DNA from: Bugula neritina
Taxonomy: Eukaryota > Bryozoa > Gymnolaemata > Cheilostomatida > Bugulidae
Direction of reading: 5' to 3'
Length of the DNA stretch: 64,000 nt
Assembly (NCBI GenBank): GCA_964035545.1
Contig: OZ037766.1
Span: 13,133,222-13,197,221, forward strand
Shown: positions 12,701 to 24,935 of the stretch, in pieces
How positions within the stretch are numbered: the first letter of the stretch is position 1
Layout: the number at the start of each line of letters is the position of its first letter
The notes under the pieces: model-generated
Told to the model about the DNA's origin: nothing
Databases searched by the model: none
Seen by the model: only the letters and a program-made list of their open reading frames with translations
Made by a program: the position numbers and the translations under genes

Positions 12701-15700
12701 TGCTGGCATCCATTCCTATAATGCGCAGTGTATGTTTTTATTGTGTCTGTCTACTGTGATACCTACCGTATCTCTATTTACTGTGTGTTTTTCATGTGAG
12801 TCCCTCTTGTGCGTATATCAACTATGCATGTTTCAACATCTTGTCTGTATGTTTGTTTCTACTGAGTTTAATTTTTATGTTGACCATTTTCATTTCGGCT
12901 TATCTTGGTAAAACTTATTTATGATCTTATTTTACTATAACCAGTTGCTACTAGTTTATACAGTTTTTGCCACTTTGGTATTGTTTTTGTTCATGTTATG
13001 TTTGCTTAATGAGATTTAGTGACTGGTTGAAGAGCTTATGATAGTTTATTAGTCTAGATATCAAAGGTCCACTCTAAGTAGATCTACGAGCACTAACTGA
13101 TTATTATGAATAACATGAATAACACAGCATGAGTATTTATATATCAAGACAAAGCATATTCAGCATACCATCAACAGTTTCTGTAGGTTTAGTCTGTATT
13201 TTGTACTTTAACTGATCACTTCTCTATCTTATGTTAGTCTCCCACGAAGATATTGGAGTGGACTGTACAGCTAATACACTCTATTCTGGTCACTGTACGC
13301 CCTGTGTATTTATACGATGTACCCAGTGTGCAGCAGCTATATAGCAAGGTCACTCAAGGTTACGCCTCATCTTTACCTTCTAAGGTACATGTGCAATCTC
13401 TAGATATTCTTATATTTGCAGCATTTTAATTAACTTTTTTATAATGGTTGAAATATTTAGGCTTATATTCTACCATGTCTAATGATAGCCTAGTTCCTAA
13501 GTTGTCAATGTTGTTAAGGATGTTTGTTTAGTGAAACTTTCGCCTTCATAAACATCTATACCTGACTGCAAATCATTTAAAATACTTGCCATTTTGTCGT
13601 TTCTGTTGTCAGCTAGTGTCTGATTGTTAAGTTGACTCTTTTTGAATGAGAATATGCAATTTTCTGGAATGTTCTGCAGACGTCGGATATGCTACTCAGC
13701 TGCCTGTCCAGCTATCTAATACTCCGCTGGCCAGCTTTGCCTGACTCGGAGCAGAAATGGGAAATGAGGACAGCCAATCACTCCGCTTACATCTCGTCTC
13801 TACAATCTCAGTTCCTTCAACTCAAAGATCTCTCAACCCTGACTTCTAATTCTTCTACTGCCTTTCAAGGTAATGCCAGTGTTGAAAAGTTATTGTAGGC
13901 ATAGAATGTTTAATTTCACATCTCCCACACACTCTAGATTGTAGACCATCAACTCTTGGTAAATATGTGGTGTGTTAAAGGTTACTAAGCCACTGCAAAC
14001 TTCATATTTCAACTCTAAGTAAGGGCTGTGTTGTTTTCTAGTCATTACATTTAGTATACTTGGGTTGAAGTTAATAGTGTTTTTAAATCACCATGGAGAT
14101 TTGCATCATTGTTATTTGACAGCTTATTGAAAATTATGGCCCATTGCATTACATTATCATTATGTTCTATTAGGCATGTTATATTGTAATTATTTACTAA
14201 TTAATTTGTTTTTAGCCAAAGAAGTAGTGATGAAGGCCTTATCATCTCTGCACGAGCTAATAATGTCTGTAAATGAGGAACCAAAGAAAACGAAAGACAT
14301 AATGTACAATTCTACTAAAGAATACATTCAGCTGTCTCTGCAACTCTTTTCTGTTTACATTTCTCAGCCAGGTGAATGTTTGGGACATACTGTACGCTAC
14401 TCAGAATTTATACCTTGCCGGAATACTTGCACTGTGTTATTAGTTTAATTGTATGACAACTTTTCTTGCTTAGTTTAGATTTATGTTTCATAGTATATGT
14501 CTTTATATATGGATTAATGTAATGATAATGTTATATGTCTTAGAGTATTGCCTGTTAGTTTTTGAGCAATAGTTATACTAGATGTGGTGCACACAGTTAC
14601 AAGTTTCTAATATGGATTTGGTATTAATGTTAGAATTAAGGGAGCAGCCATGGTCTAGGGGTTAGAGCATTTGCCTAGTAAGCACAAAGTCATGGGTTCG
14701 AGCCCGGACAAAAGCCATTGGTGATGTTAGGAGGAGTATTCAGTCATAATTGCTCCTGTGCCTCATCTGAATAAGTCCTTAGCCTGATTTAACAAAAAGT
14801 CCTTTTCATCAGAGTTTTCTCACAGGGATGGTGACTATAAACTTGCATGAGTTTTATTAGTGTTAAAAATATAAAAAACAACCATTATAACAAATGCTTT
14901 TTAGTTTTACTAAAACTTCATGTATTGCATACAGGTATCAATAAATATGCTAAGCTCACTAATTATATATTATATAAAATTGTTCCTTCTGATATTGACT
15001 GTACATCTGTTGGCCGCATATTCTAGTGCAGTAAGTGTCGATATTTTATAGATGTGTTGGAAAAGATAGTTGAGTTTTTCCTTGTGCTGATCAGATCTCT
15101 GAGAGTGCAGATGGGTGTAACCATTACACAGCAAACCATACAGACTTTCATTGACCTTTTTACTAAGTACACATTTCTTATACATATAATGATATCTTGG
15201 TTACACTTAGGGTCAAAGCTTTTGTCTTTCAGTTTCTTATTTTTCCACAGTTCGTCTCTGTTTGAAAAGGTTTTTTAAGCTGCCTGTACTTCTGCCGTAC
15301 TATTTTTGGTTTGAAGATATTGCTATTGCATAAAATATTTGTTGTATTCACTTCAAATGACATTACAGAATTGTTAGAAATTAGTTATGTCTAATAAATA
15401 AGCTGAATAGAATATTAAGGTATCTGCTGTTGCAATGTATGAATGTGTCCATTGATAAAGTATATTTAGGTCATATTTAAGATTTATTTCTAGAGAACGA
15501 ATTATGGAAATACTCAACCAAGAAAACCAGACTGCCTACAGAATAATTGAAAGGTAACCTAATTTTTTTTTATATGAGGGGGGGGGGAGAGGGTAAAACT
15601 CAGAATGATCACAGCATCTGGATACATTTATAATCAACATGATTTTTGTCATTTCACCAGTTATATAATGGACAATAAAGTGGTGTACTCTACAATATTT

Positions 15701-17587
15701 GATTACAGTTTTCTAAAGATGTTGGAGCTGATTGTGCAGGAGCAAGCTGCTGCTTTCAAAGCCCTTCTTCCTAACATTATTTCCATTTGTATGGAGCACG
15801 TCTATCCCCTGGTTGCACCTGTAAGCTATTTACATTTTCAAGACTTTCGAAAATTATTTATGTCCAAATTTATACTCGACACCTTGGCATTGATATATTA
15901 TAAGATGGACCTGCCTTGCAATTTATTTGTGTTGTTTTACAGAAACCTAGTCCAGAGATCAAGATGACACTCTATGAAGTTTTGTTTGAGATTTTAGATC
16001 AGAACTGGAAATTCTTCTACAAGTCTTCTGTCATCTATTCCTTTGGTGATGTCAAACCGAGTGAGCCACTGTCTCACCAGCCAGAGTTTATTGCCATTCT
16101 ACACGTAGGTTGAATATTATACACATTGGTCTTTATGTCAATGCTCTCTATTCTTTCACTTTTATCTACAATCAATAGCTACGTTTTGCCAATTGTTCAA
16201 TATTATTGTTGAAAGTCTATTATAAATGATAACATCAGTTAATTTTAACTGAAGGCGCTACCATTTTTGCTACATCTAATATTTTTGAAATGGCCATTCG
16301 TGATGCTTTTTTGTAACATTTATTAGACCTAAAATAGTCAAAAATGTTCAAATGGGGAACTTTGTCTAAAACTAGCTTGCCATGATGATACTGCAAATGA
16401 AAATATTTTCAAAAGATAATTGTATTGTATAGTGTATCTTTTATATTGTGTTGTATATCGTACTTGATATTGTATCTTATAGTGTATTTTTATCTTATAG
16501 AGCATGCTACATGTTTAATGAAGCGATCATTAGTTTCATAATGTGCTTTATAGGCCTTTGGACAAAGTTTCCTTCAGCCAGATATTTCTATATTTAGACA
16601 TAATTTGGAAGCTTTGGAAAAACTGCACAAGAAGTGGAAGCTGTATCAGAAGGTAAAACTTGAAACTAGCTTGGCTGCGTACAGTATGTTTTTCTCTTGC
16701 AGGAAAAGTCATTACGCCCATCAGTTATAAAAAAAACTCACGCAAGTTTATAGTCGCTATCCCTGTGAGAAACCCCTGATGGAAACCTTGGGTTTTTGTT
16801 AAAACGAGCCAAGGACTTATTTTAATGAGACATAGGAGCAATCATGACCTTGTGTGTACTAGGCAAATGCTCTAACCCCTAGACCACGGCTGCTCCCTTC
16901 GCTCATCAGTCATAAGCTCATCAAATTTTCCTAATGAAATGTGCAAAACAAATTTCGAATCAAAATAAACTTATACTTGCAATTGTGTTTATTTTTTCAT
17001 GCAAGAAATCTTAAAGTGTTGATTGCATTTAATTTGTCTCAGATTTTCCCTTTGTTGTAGACAATTTTCGTGGAAACAATGATGTCACAATTCCTCAACG
17101 TCTTATTGCAAGTTTTGGTGGTGCGATCACATGATCTACTGCAAGAAGACATTGTCAATGCCGTGTATAACATGGCATCTGTAGATTTTGCTTTGTTTTA
17201 CAATAAATTTATACCAGCATTCCTGCAAGAAGTCAACACGATTGATTATCACCAGAAAGAAACATTAAAACGCAATCTGAATCCAGAGCATAAGGTATTA
17301 TATATTTTACTTTTATTTATTCGTTCAATGTGTAACTTGTATTGCATTTGGTTAATAACAATTATACTGCCAATTATTTATTGTATTTAGTGCTATAGTC
17401 CATCGCCAGAGTTAGAGTTGATTTCATGTGCTTTGCTTTATTATATTCACAGGACTTGCCTAGTTTTACAGCCAACATACACCGCATGGTGAATGACCTC
17501 CGCTACTACACTATAGTCAATGCTAGTCTACCACCAGGCACTATAGACTTAAGTCAGAAAGAACCCGAACCAATTTCTGAATATTAG
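6762..17587 (+). CDS. XPO6: Exportin-6, complete, 25 exons
   Basis: Nuclear export receptor of the importin-beta family; known orthologues carry profilin-actin out of the nucleus with Ran-GTP. Coding exons: 6762-6764 (ATG only), 7025-7121, 7346-7458, 7744-7941, 8166-8325, 9039-9149, 9305-9538, 9858-10035, 10271-10397, 10595-10701, 11098-11206, 11311-11484, 11829-11959, 12064-12162, 12345-12495, 13238-13384, 13680-13869, 14216-14371, 15052-15166, 15494-15553, 15709-15820, 15943-16104, 16554-16652, 17061-17294, 17453-17587. All junctions are GT-AG and all phases agree; the sum is 3402 nt, 1133 aa, near the family length. Diagnostic stretches include LGHLFSWIPLS, INELLNKNCVP, FQQTFYLL, LRVQMGV, QSFLQPDI, HDLLQE, YNMASVDF and the C-terminal VNDLRYY...LPPGTIDL. 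The start codon is the last codon of exon 1, directly before GTGAGT. No break seen. Confidence 0.96.
14641..14885 (+). mobile_element. tRNA-derived SINE in XPO6 intron 18
   Basis: The head looks like a tRNA gene, with an A-box-like TGGTCTAGGGGTTAGAGC and a B-box GGGTTCGAGCCC. The anticodon-arm region TTTGCCTAGTAAGCA suggests descent from tRNA-Thr(AGU). The acceptor stem is not closed, and the sequence runs on into a non-tRNA body ending near AACTTGCATGAGTTTT. A second copy in the opposite orientation sits at 16729-16897. Confidence 0.8.
16729..16897 (-). mobile_element. tRNA-derived SINE, internally deleted, XPO6 intron 23
   Basis: Reverse-oriented relative of the SINE at 14641. Head (GGGAGCAGCCGTGGTCTAGGGG) and tail body (CTCACAGGGATAGCGACTATA) match. 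The B-box and following stretch are missing: the sequence jumps from ...AAGGTCATG to ATTGCTCC, consistent with deletion between short TCAT repeats present in the full copy. Confidence 0.8.
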
Positions 17588-18479
17588 CTAAACGCAGCAC
17601 ACAGTAGCGTATGTATGACATACTTTGGAGCCATTAATGTATAACTGTATTACCTGCTGATGTAAGAAAGTTGCAAAGATTGCCAAAGTCTTATGCAAAC
17701 TTGGGAAATGTAAAATAGACTTTCATTTTGGATAAATTTTAGAATTTAAATTATTATTATGCATTATTGTATTCAGTGCTTTCTGTAAACTGCTTATAAA
17801 AATATCTTTTTTGTATCAAAACGTAATATTTTTTTGTATAAAGTATTACCAATAACCATGTTCCCATGTTCAATTTGTTCATAAAATTGGCACTAATCCA
17901 TTTGTGAATTATTGCTTATATAATAAATATATATGCACTAACTCACTTGCTTGAAATTAAATTATTTAGTTCACTGTATGATATAGCAGTGTAGGTTTAT
18001 TACATTGTATTAACGTGAGCTGTCACTAAACTACTCTAGCTTCATTGATTTTTGAGAACATCCAACAGTTATACAGCTGCAAACTACCTGTTTATATATT
18101 GCTTTTTCACAACAAGTATATACAGCAAATTAATATATTGCTTCATTGTAACTGCAAAATTGATTGAAACTGGCATTTTAATTTGATTTTACCAGAAACT
18201 AAGAAATTAGGTTTATAGACTTTAGTCCATCATAAAAGAAGTCATTTATTTCCACTGTATAAAATCTATATTTATAAATAATATATTATTTTATCAGTAC
18301 CTATATTAAACAAGGCACAGTTTCTTTCCAATATAAAACTACTTCTCTGGCTGACAGTCTACATGTTTTCTTTACTCAAGAAAGTTGATATTAAGACGTG
18401 TATCTCTTGCGTCTTATAGCTAAAGTAGACAACATCTCTGAGATCAAATATAGCTGTGAGTAAGTGTACCTCATACACC

Positions 18480-18530
18480 GAGCTGAAGGAGCTGACACAT
18501 TATATATTGCTGACACATCTTAGTTTGATA
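18480..18530 (+). promoter_or_regulatory. 51-bp conserved element before receptor gene 1
   Basis: GAGCTGAAGGAGCTGACACA...TATATATTG...CTTAGTTTGATA, ending 11 bp before the ATG. Near-identical copies lie 10 bp before the ATG of receptor genes 4, 5 and 6. It contains a TATA-like core and may be promoter or 5'UTR; function is inferred from conservation only. Confidence 0.5.
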
Positions 18531-18541
18531 AAAAAAATACT

Positions 18542-19495
18542 ATGGGAAATTACAGCTCTACTAACTTTGAAGTTTCACCGTGTTTTCTGAATGATACAGA
18601 AATGTGTTACCAGCCATTCAACTATACTAACAATGCTATGAACTTGGGATCTTTTGTTTTGAACATCCTACATCTACTTATACTGTTCCAGATAACAGAG
18701 TTGAAAAACACAAAGTATTTCTGGAGTCTACTGAACATAACTCTTATTGATATCACGTACAGCATCATTATGTTTTTCTATTTCAGCTGCGAAGTCCGTG
18801 TTGCCATTTTTAAACTTTCCGCTATTTCCACGTACTCACTTTTTCTCACTATTCAAGTTTTGACAGTAGTTGCTGTGATTTCAAGGTATTCTGTGCTGAT
18901 ATTGGCAAGCATAGAAAGATACGTTGCTGTTTGCAGACCACACGAGTACAAAACAAACTACATTGTCAGGAAGATGAAGATATGCTTTGGATTTACAATG
19001 GCTTTGACATTGATATATTCATCTCTTATTTGTGCCACGCATTTACCCTTGCCTGAAATTTGCTGGTCTCAGCTTAAAGTTATGTTTGTCTCTGGTCAAC
19101 CTTTAATATTAACATATGTTTTGTTAACAATACCAATTGTCAGCGCATCACTGGTGATCACAATTCTTCTGGTGAAAGTCTGGATGAAGTTGAGAATAAT
19201 GATCAAGAATCCGGTTGGAGGACAACGTAATAAAACATTGTTGGCTGCAAGTAAATATATTATATCGATATATGTTATGCATCAACTATTGAATGTTTTA
19301 TTATTAATTTATTCAACGATTCAGTTATCAAACTTTTCGACTTCCATATTCATCATAGAGATTGTTTCTACATTCTGCGTGAACTTGTATGGTGTAGCAA
19401 ATGTAATTCTATTCGCTTACTTTCACCCAAAGTATGTCAGCAAAATAAAGAGTATTTTAAGATGCTCTAATCAGGTTCAACCTAATACTAGGTGA
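18542..19495 (+). CDS. 7TM receptor, array gene 1 (317 aa, intronless)
   Basis: Single-exon rhodopsin-like receptor with seven hydrophobic segments. N-terminal NYS and NDT/NYT sequons precede TM1 (about residues 33-52). TM3 ends in SIERYVAVCRPHEY, a D/ERY-type motif at 125-127. C83 and C174 could form an extracellular disulfide. TM7 ends NLYGVANVILFAYFHPKY, a divergent NPxxY region, and the usual CWxP of TM6 is absent. The short tail ends CSNQVQPNTR. The likely role is a plasma-membrane chemosensory or peptide-type receptor, but ligand and subfamily are unknown; tandem, intronless, lineage-specific arrays are typical of chemoreceptors. The 3' flank has a conserved polyadenylation signal (AAAAATAAATAA near 19686). 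Confidence 0.85.
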   Translation: MGNYSSTNFEVSPCFLNDTEMCYQPFNYTNNAMNLGSFVLNILHLLILFQITELKNTKYFWSLLNITLIDITYSIIMFFYFSCEVRVAIFKLSAISTYSLFLTIQVLTVVAVISRYSVLILASIERYVAVCRPHEYKTNYIVRKMKICFGFTMALTLIYSSLICATHLPLPEICWSQLKVMFVSGQPLILTYVLLTIPIVSASLVITILLVKVWMKLRIMIKNPVGGQRNKTLLAASKYIISIYVMHQLLNVLLLIYSTIQLSNFSTSIFIIEIVSTFCVNLYGVANVILFAYFHPKYVSKIKSILRCSNQVQPNTR

Positions 19496-21087
19496 ACAGT
19501 GAAAAGATTATCAACTGGTGGATTTTTTTGATTTATTTGTCCCAGGAGCCATGTTGTCCTTATGGAGTTATCATTCCGGTATTATTTGCTCTAGAATTTC
19601 TATTATATATCTTTTATCGCAGACAGCTGATATCGTGATGTTGTTTTTTAGTGTTTCCATTATTTATGTTCAATTTTGTCTATAAAAATAAATAATTTTG
19701 ATTAAAAATTAAGCAAACACTGAATATATTAGTTACTGCATTTTGTTCAGTGTAGTAGATGTAGTACTATATAGTTCTCCTACATACCAAATCTCTTAAA
19801 TACGCATTAAAACTGCGAAGTCAACGAGGAAAATTTTTGGCTTCAACTTAATTTTATTTAAAGATTGTACTAATATTTTGCAACTTAAGAAATAGAAGCT
19901 TAAAAAGTGTCTCTTCCAATTTATGAGATACAGACATCAAGTACTATATGCAAAAAATATTCCTGTTGGTTATAGTGAGTGACGAGACGAGAATGGAATA
20001 GCGAATTTAGGTTGAACATGAGTGGAACATAGACGAATTGCAACAGCTAAACCTGACTTAACAGGAAATTTATATCAAATAATTCAAAACGTGCTACGAG
20101 TTTAGCAACTAAAGAGACCTTCTAGAATTTAACTTATACTTGTTTTTTTCGACGAAACATGAGGCATAACTGCAAATATTGCATAAAAATGCTTAAGTAG
20201 GTAATAAAATTTGATTTTGGTAGAAACGACAACACAATAATCATAATGGAACATTTCTGCCTAATGGGATATACATAAAACGAATATGTTTGGACACACA
20301 ACTCTGACATTGTATTGATGTTTACAAACCACATATCATTGTTGATATTATAATATTATAAAATACAAGTACCATACAATGTCACCTTCCAGTATCGAAC
20401 TACAGTGTATAGGTGTCACAATAGAGTGTATAAGTGTGACAATAGAGTATACAAGTGTCACACTACAGTGTATAGGTGTCACACTACAGTGTGTAGGTGT
20501 CACACTAGGGTATATAAGTGTCACACTAAAATATGTAGTTGAAGTTAGTCTGTAGTTTGAACTGTTGATATGTATGTTATACATTTCAAAAGCTAGTAGG
20601 ACGGCATTTATGTTAGCCGTAATGGAACAATTCCATTCATATGAGCTGTAGCAGAACAATTCCATTTACATCGATTTTTCAGAAACAAAGTAGTTTGCAC
20701 AGCTACCAGTGTTTTCTAAGATTTCAAACTAATTTATTACATTCAGCTATTTAATGATAGATGTATTTAATACATCACTGTCTTTCTTTTCAATAGTAAA
20801 CCATTGGAAAACAAGAAACGTGTTTTATGATTAAAACTCATCTCAAAAGAAATCTCTTAACTTAACTGCTACAAACCTATAATTATAAAGACATTGCTTC
20901 ATTACATAAAGCAGATTGCGATTATTTTCAATCAAAGACTGCTCTCATGGTTGACAGTCTAAGTTTTATTTTCACCTAAGAAAGATACCTATTATAGTGA
21001 GTGTATTTCTTAGATTTGAACTCAAGTACGTATATAACTGATAATATCACATACTGTTGACATTTCTCAGTTGAACAGCAGAAAGCT
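19496..21087 (+). other. Spacer between receptor genes 1 and 2
   Basis: Conserved 3' flank of gene 1 with AATAAA, AT-rich filler, a short decayed AGGTGTCACACTACAGTGT minisatellite (about 20400-20530) and the 5' flank of gene 2. No other gene seen. Confidence 0.6.
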
Positions 21088-22044
21088 ATGGAAAATTACA
21101 GCTCCACTAACTTTGAAGTTTCACAGTGTGTTCAGAATAATACAGAGACGTGTTACCAGCCATTCAACTATACTAACATTGCCACGAATTTGGGATCTTT
21201 TGTTTTAAACATCCTACATCTACTTATACTGTGCCAGATAACAGAATTGAAAAATACAAAGTATTTCTGGAGTCTACTGAACATAACTCTTATTGATATC
21301 ACGTACAGCATCATTCTTCTTTTCTATTTCAGCTGCGAAGTCCGTGTTGCCATTTTTAAACTTCCCTCTATTTCTACGTACTCACTTTTTCTCACTATTC
21401 AAGTTTTGATAGTATTTGCTGTGATTTCAAGGTATTCTGTGCTAATAATAGCAAGCATAGAAAGATACGTTGCTGTTTGCAGACCACACGAGTACAAAAC
21501 AAACTACATTGTCAGGAAGATAAAGATATGCTTTGGATTTGCAATCGCTTTAACATTCTTATATTCATTTCTCATTTGTGCAGCACACTTGCCGAAACTG
21601 TGCTGGTCTCGGCTTAAAGTTATGTTGGTTTCTGGTAGACCTTTAATTCTACCGTATGTTTTGTTAACAATACCAATTATTAGTGCATCACTGGTGATCA
21701 TGATTCTTCTGATAAAAGTCTGGAGGAAGTTGAGAATTATGATCAAGAATCCGGTTGGTGGACGAAGCAATAAAACATTATTGGCTGCAAGTAAATATAT
21801 CATATCGATATATGTTATGCATCAACTATTGAATATTTCATTATTAACTTATACAACAATTCAGTTATCAAGCTTTTCGACTTCCATATTCATAATGGAG
21901 ATCGTTGCTACATTTTGCATAAACTTGTATGGTGTAGCAAATGTAATTCTATTCGCTTACTTTCATCCAAAGTATGTCAACAAAATAAAGAGTATTCTAG
22001 GAATGGATAGATGCTCTAATCAGGTTCAACCTGATACCAGCTGA
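21088..22044 (+). CDS. 7TM receptor, array gene 2 (318 aa, intronless)
   Basis: Intact paralogue of gene 1 with the same seven hydrophobic segments, SIERYVAVCRPHEYKTNY after TM3 and FAYFHPKYVNKIKSIL after TM7. It begins MENYSS rather than MGNYSS and lacks two residues in the loop after TM4 (LPKLCW against LPLPEICW). The intracellular loop before TM6 reads GGRSNKTLLAASKY, a variant shared with gene 5. Its upstream flank is of a second type, shared with the pseudogene next door (ATATCACATACTGTTGACAT). Confidence 0.85.
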   Translation: MENYSSTNFEVSQCVQNNTETCYQPFNYTNIATNLGSFVLNILHLLILCQITELKNTKYFWSLLNITLIDITYSIILLFYFSCEVRVAIFKLPSISTYSLFLTIQVLIVFAVISRYSVLIIASIERYVAVCRPHEYKTNYIVRKIKICFGFAIALTFLYSFLICAAHLPKLCWSRLKVMLVSGRPLILPYVLLTIPIISASLVIMILLIKVWRKLRIMIKNPVGGRSNKTLLAASKYIISIYVMHQLLNISLLTYTTIQLSSFSTSIFIMEIVATFCINLYGVANVILFAYFHPKYVNKIKSILGMDRCSNQVQPDTS

Positions 22045-23372
22045 ACAGTGACAAGATTATCAACTGATTAACTTTCTTGTTTATTTGTCCCAGGAACCAT
22101 GTTGTCCCTATGGTGTTGTCATTCCAAAACTGTTTGCTATAGAATTTTTATTATATATCTGTTATCACGGACAGCTGATATTGTGGTCTTGTTTTTGAGT
22201 GTTTTCATTATTTATGTTCAATTTTGTCTATAAAAATAAATAATTTTGACTTGACATTAGGCAAAAACTAAATATGTAATAGATACAAAATTTATTTCAG
22301 TGTAGTAGGCGTAGTGTAATGGTTTCTCCTACTTACCAAAGTGCTTGCATACGCATTGCAATTATGAAGTCAATGATAAACAGTTTGTAGCTTCAAGTTA
22401 GTCTTATTGAAAGATTGTAATAATATCTGGCAATTTAAGAAATGGAAACTTAGAAAATTTCTTTTTCAACCTATACGATACACACATCAGGTACACTATG
22501 TAAAAAGATATCTCTGTTGGCTAACGCTAGTGACGAGACAAGATTGGGACAGCAATTTTACGTTAGACAATAATGTAGTAATCGGAGTGGCTAAATTTGA
22601 CTTTACAGGCAGTTTATATCTTTGAATACATTCTATAGGTTTAGCAAATAAAGAGACCTTCTAAAAATTAAATTCTTTCTATCCCTTTAGGCAAACCAAT
22701 AAGCAAAACTTCATTATTCATAAAGATGCTAAAGTAGGTAATAAAATGTGTTTGAGACATAGAAGTCACAACACAATAATAGAACAAGTCAGCCTAATGG
22801 GATATACTGTATATATTATTTATATTTTTATAGGTTACAGTCTTGTATATGGAAATATAGGTTGTTGGCAACAAGTAATAACTTGAGTTAGCATACAGCA
22901 TCTGCAGAGAGATAATATTTGTATGAGCTGTAACAGAACAATTCCATTTACATTGATTTTGCAGAAAACATGCAAATTAGTTTGCACAGCTACCTGTGTT
23001 TTCTAAGATCTCAAACTGTTGCATTACATTCAACTATTTGATGATTAATGTGTTTAATACATTACTGTTTTTCTTTTCAATAGTAACTCACTGAAAAACA
23101 AGACATGTGTTTCATAATTAAAACTCATCTCAAAAGATACATTAGACTTGAGTGCTACAAATCTATAACTATAATAGATATTTCACCACTATGTAAAACA
23201 GGCTGTGATTATGTTTCAATTTAAAACTGCTCTTATGGTTGACACTTGACAGTTTAAGTTTCAGCTTCATCTAAAAAAGATAGCTTTATAGTAAGTGTAC
23301 CTTCTACATCAGAGCTCAAGTAACCGATATATCATATATTGTTGAAATTTCTTAATTGAATAAAACAAAACT

Positions 23373-24281
23373 ATTGAAAACTACAGCTCTGCTAATTTTG
23401 AAGTTTTACAGCGTGTTCAGAAAGATACAGAGAAGTGTTACCAGCCGTTCAATCAGACTAACACCACTATGAACTCAGTTTCTTTTGTTTTTAATATTCC
23501 ACATCTGCTTTTACTGTGTCAAATGACAAAATGAAAAGCTACCAAGTACTTCTGGATTCTAGTGAACATAACGCTTTCCGATATTGTAAACAGCATCATT
23601 AGTCCTTTGTATCTCAGCTGCGAACTTCGTGTAGCCATTTTTAAACTTTCCTCTATTGCCACACATTTGCTATTTTTCACAGCTCAAGTCTTGGCAGGGT
23701 TTGTTGTGACTTACAGATACTCTGTGCTAATAATAGCAAGCGTAGAAAGATACGTTGCAGTTTGCAGACCACACACCTACAAAACAAACTACATTGTCAG
23801 AAATATAAAGATATGTTTTGGAGTTGCAATAGCTTCAACATTGTTATATCCATGTTTCTTTTGTGTGATGTACTTGCCGAAGCTTTGCTGGTCACAGCTG
23901 AAGGTTATGTATGCTTTCGGCAAACCTATGATACTAGCATCTGCGTTATTATAGCAATACTAGTTAGTGAAAGTCTTGATGAAGCTGAGAAGTATGACAA
24001 AGAAGCCGGTTGAATGACTACGTAATAAAACATTATTGGTTGCAAGTAAATATATTATAAGAGCGTATGTTATACACCAACTATCAAACTTTCTGCCGAC
24101 AGTTTTATTGGTGCTTCAGTTTTCAAACTTTTCAAAGATCGTTGCTACACTTTGCGTAAACTTGTATGGTATAGCAAATGTAATTCTATTTGCCTATTTT
24201 CATCCAAAATATGTCAGCAAAATAAAGAGTATTTTAGGAATTGATAAATGCTCTAACCAGGTTCAACCCGATACCAGTTGA
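23373..24281 (+). pseudogene. 7TM receptor, array gene 3, degenerate
   Basis: Clearly aligns with its neighbours over the whole length but is broken. The start codon is ATT (23373-23375). An in-frame TGA at 23532-23534 falls just after TM1 where neighbours have TTG. The TM5 region has lost sequence and carries TAG stops (first at 23952-23954), and a short deletion removes part of the loop before TM7. Retained pieces include SVERYVAVCRPHTYKTNYIV and NVILFAYFHPKYVSKIKSIL. It cannot make a seven-helix protein. Confidence 0.9.
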
Positions 24282-24935
24282 ATGGTTAAGATATTGCCAC
24301 CTGATTGGCTCTCTCACTTTATTTGTTGTGATTATGGTCTTGTCACTTTGGAGTTGTCACTCCAAAATTGTCTGCTCTGGAATGATAATATCATAATTAT
24401 AGTTTTTATAACAGCCAATTTACTTGTGTTATCATTGAGTGTTTCCAACTTTTGTAATAATGTTTGTCTAAAAATAAATACCTATGAATGAATCTGTAAT
24501 TATAGATGCACACATATAAATATATTGGCTAGGTATATTCTTAGGCAGTCATTATTCTTCGCACATCAATAATCACATTTAGTGCTCACAAAAGTACATA
24601 CAGACATGAATTAATAAGCACAAAATTGAAAAAGTTTCTCTTTGAAAAGTTGACTATTTTTCTTGCTTGGTTGCTTTTAGTTAGTTTTTTGAGGATTGTA
24701 CTAATATTTGGCAGTTATAGGAGGTTGAATTTCAGTAGGTTACCCTCCTCTCAAAATAGATACAAATACACATGAACTGCCCTTTACAAGTTTAGTAACT
24801 AAATACATCTTACATATAATATATAATATTATCATTGACATTATTTCATGTCAAATGAGACAAATAAAGCTACTATACTCTATAATCTGTATAGCTGCTT
24901 GAATAGGTACAACGCCTAGATTCTAGATTATGGTA
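24282..24935 (+). other. 3' flank of pseudogene 3
   Basis: Retains the family's 3' flank with AAAAATAAAT near 24472. Otherwise AT-rich, no gene seen. Confidence 0.5.

Noticed and set aside
12498-12911. 137-codon plus-strand frame in XPO6 intron 15
   Set aside because: Begins at the GTATGT donor side, cysteine-rich by chance, no splice-consistent role; XPO6 exons on both sides join in phase without it.
14641-14716. tRNA gene (A-box, B-box, tRNA-Thr-like anticodon arm)
   Set aside because: The acceptor stem does not close, and a second copy shares the non-tRNA body, so it is a SINE head.
20348-20665. 105-codon minus-strand frame
   Set aside because: Runs through decayed minisatellite (repeating HCSVTPI-type residues).
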